Source: an uncultured Opitutia bacterium (GTDB lineage: Bacteria; Verrucomicrobiota; Verrucomicrobiia; Opitutales; UBA953). Taken from it: a DNA stretch of 7,738 bases. The position numbers were made by a program, and so were the translations under genes. The stretch is taken from contig CAIVYX010000037.1 of NCBI GenBank assembly GCA_903910245.1, positions 1-7,738 on the forward strand, given 5' to 3'. The notes beneath the pieces are model-generated. The model was not told the DNA's origin. It ran no database searches and saw nothing but the letters and a program-made list of their open reading frames with translations. Each line of letters starts with the position of its first letter. Positions within the stretch are counted from its first letter, which is position 1. Below, piece after piece: positions 6,955 through 7,738 of the stretch.

Positions 6955-7503
6955 TCAGCCCAGGATCGAGAGCACGCGGCTCACGATCTCTTCGACTGGC
7001 GCGAGCTTACCATTACCCTCGTAGCCGCAGGCCAGCATGCCTTCGGCTGGCTCGACGATCGCATGCCCGCGGGAGCGGAGGGTCTTCAGGTTAGCCTGAG
7101 TGGCAGCGTGCTCGTACATCTTACCGTTCATCGCCGGGCAAAGGAGGACCGGACCGCGGGTGGCGAGATAGATGCTGGTCAGGAGGTCGGGCGCGAGGCC
7201 GTGGGCGAACTCGGCCATTACGTTGGCGGTCAGCGGGGCGACCAGCAGGAGGTCCGACGAATCGGCAATCTCGATGTGTCCCGGGATAGAGTTGGCGCCC
7301 TCAGCCCAAAGGTCGAACGCCACCGGGCGGCGAGAAAGCACCTGCAACGTCATTGGGGTGATGAACTGCGTTGCGCCCTTCGTCATGACCACCTGGACCT
7401 CCGCGCCGTATTTGACCAGTTGGGAGGTCAGGTCCGCGGCCTTGTAGGCGGCGATAGAGCCAGTGACCCCGAGGGTGATGCGTTTGCCGACGAGCTGGGA
7501 CAT
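6955..7503 (-). CDS. coaC: Stand-alone phosphopantothenoylcysteine decarboxylase (CoaC)
   Basis: CoaC is an FMN enzyme that decarboxylates 4'-phosphopantothenoylcysteine to 4'-phosphopantetheine in coenzyme A synthesis. The 182 residues match only the N-terminal half of bifunctional CoaBC (about 400). They include GVTGSIAAYKAADL (12-25), catalytic His76 (PGHIEIAD), APLTANVMAEFAHGLAPD (89-106), PAMNGKMYEHA (123-133, with Asn126) and the active-site Cys159 in ACGYEGNGKLA (158-168). His, Asn and Cys correspond to E. coli CoaBC residues 75, 125 and 158. The protein stops just past the flavoprotein domain and the next gene is queG, so no CoaB (ligase) domain is present here. Other HFCD-family flavoproteins, such as UbiX-like prenyltransferases, fit less well because the PAMN and ACGxxGxG motifs are CoaC hallmarks. 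ATG 7503 has TGAGG seven bases upstream. It is the first gene of the minus-strand run. Confidence 0.92.
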   Translation of the reverse strand: MSQLVGKRITLGVTGSIAAYKAADLTSQLVKYGAEVQVVMTKGATQFITPMTLQVLSRRPVAFDLWAEGANSIPGHIEIADSSDLLLVAPLTANVMAEFAHGLAPDLLTSIYLATRGPVLLCPAMNGKMYEHAATQANLKTLRSRGHAIVEPAEGMLACGYEGNGKLAPVEEIVSRVLSILG

Positions 7504-7508
7504 GACAG

Positions 7509-7541
7509 CGCCTCACGATGCCAAGCCGACCTGATGAGGCG
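7509..7541 (-). promoter_or_regulatory. coaC ribosome-binding site inside an inverted repeat
   Basis: CGCCTCA (7509-7515) and TGAGGCG (7535-7541) are a perfect 7-bp inverted repeat with a 19-base spacer. In the coaC mRNA the 3' arm reads TGAGGCG and contains the only clear Shine-Dalgarno match of this gene (TGAGG, complement of 7511-7515), seven bases before the ATG at 7503. If the hairpin forms, the ribosome site is paired. The repeat is seen directly; a regulatory role is inference. Confidence 0.4.
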
Positions 7542-7567
7542 AGGGGAAAGGCGGGCGACCGTGCCGA

Positions 7568-7608
7568 AAACAAGAGCTTTCGGGCGAAACCTGCCCCTTT
7601 TCTTGTTT
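7568..7608. repeat. Overlapping inverted repeats in the coaC/gnd intergenic region
   Basis: An outer perfect 8-bp inverted repeat, AAACAAGA (7568-7575) and TCTTGTTT (7601-7608), encloses an inner one, TTTCG-GG-CGAAA (7578-7589). The two centres are about 4.5 bases apart. The outer arms are A/T-rich against a GC-rich background, so they stand out. They could be operator half-sites or part of an mRNA leader fold; no T run makes them a standard terminator. Confidence 0.4.
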
Positions 7609-7646
7609 GCCATGCTCGCCGACGGGGGTTCGCATTGGCTCCTCTT

Positions 7647-7738
7647 ATGCAATCCGACATTGGTCTCATCGGTCTGGCCGTCATGGGTCAGAACCTCGCC
7701 CTCAACATCGCCGACCACGGCTTCGCGATCTCGGTGTA
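7647..7738 (+). CDS. gnd: 6-Phosphogluconate dehydrogenase, 5' end only (Gnd)
   Basis: Gnd oxidises 6-phosphogluconate to ribulose-5-phosphate with reduction of NADP in the oxidative pentose-phosphate pathway. Only the first 30 complete codons are in the window. They give the N-terminal Rossmann dinucleotide-binding stretch, with GLIGLAVMGQNLALNIADHG (residues 6-25) followed by FAISV. The GxxGxxxMGxNLALN pattern is characteristic of Gnd and clearly separates it from the shorter beta-hydroxyacid dehydrogenases. ATG 7647 gives the normal family N-terminus. There is no evident Shine-Dalgarno site in front of it. It is transcribed away from the coaC run. Confidence 0.9.
   Translation, partial: MQSDIGLIGLAVMGQNLALNIADHGFAISV

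Larger units (their letters stand above)
7504..7646. promoter_or_regulatory. Divergent intergenic region between coaC and gnd
   Basis: These 143 bp must hold the promoters for the minus-strand coaC run and, in the other direction, for gnd. I see no convincing -35/-10 pair for either; the best piece is TTGCCA at 7607-7612 toward gnd, without a good -10 at the right distance. The region contains two sets of inverted repeats, listed separately. No RNA gene or credible small gene is visible. Confidence 0.6.

Noticed and set aside
7428..7613. A small minus-strand frame beginning MANKKRGRF upstream of coaC, considered as a ribosomal-like protein, rpoZ or a leader peptide
   Set aside because: It runs 76 bases into coaC in another frame, has no motif of omega or any ribosomal protein beyond a basic N-terminus, and its start has no clear ribosome site.
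7607..7646. A sigma-70 promoter for gnd from TTGCCA at 7607-7612
   Set aside because: At 17 bases downstream there is only TCGCAT, a poor -10, so I do not call a promoter.
1..7738. Search for a new defence, mobile, CRISPR or toxin-antitoxin system
   Set aside because: Apart from one membrane gene, every gene is a recognisable housekeeping enzyme. There are no transposase genes, direct-repeat arrays, tRNA genes or changes in base composition that suggest an insertion.

Overview
This is a GC-rich, gene-dense piece of a chromosome that carries only housekeeping genes. KdsA (Kdo synthesis for lipopolysaccharide) points to a Gram-negative diderm. MenC and MenE show that menaquinone is made through o-succinylbenzoate. 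Few starts have a convincing Shine-Dalgarno site, and CoaC stands without a CoaB domain. Together these would suit a Verrucomicrobiota/Opitutae-type bacterium, but that placement is inference from gene content only.

Layout. Bases 1-71 are a non-coding or upstream-gene edge with a short GC hairpin. On the plus strand menC (72-1013) and menE (1010-2215) overlap by ATGA and catalyse consecutive menaquinone steps. On the minus strand, read from right to left, lies a tight six-gene run: coaC (7503-6955), queG (6949-5942), an unrecognised six-helix membrane protein with a cysteine motif (5906-5367), gmk (5370-4777), polX (4780-3056) and kdsA (3006-2212). Gaps in the run are 5 and 35 bp, then two 4-bp stop/start overlaps, then 49 bp. 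kdsA runs head-on into menE and the two share four bases. A 143-bp divergent intergenic region separates coaC from the 5' end of gnd (6-phosphogluconate dehydrogenase), which starts at 7647 and leaves the window.

How the genes work together. menC-menE is a pathway pair. The minus-strand run is functionally mixed (CoA synthesis, tRNA queuosine, GMP phosphorylation, DNA repair synthesis, Kdo synthesis). It looks like a co-transcribed growth and housekeeping operon rather than one pathway.

I found no mobile element, CRISPR array, tRNA or rRNA, and no new multi-gene system. The points most worth a second look are small: a hairpin that would bury the coaC ribosome-binding site, overlapping inverted repeats between coaC and gnd, the unknown membrane protein, and the overlapping convergent menE/kdsA ends.
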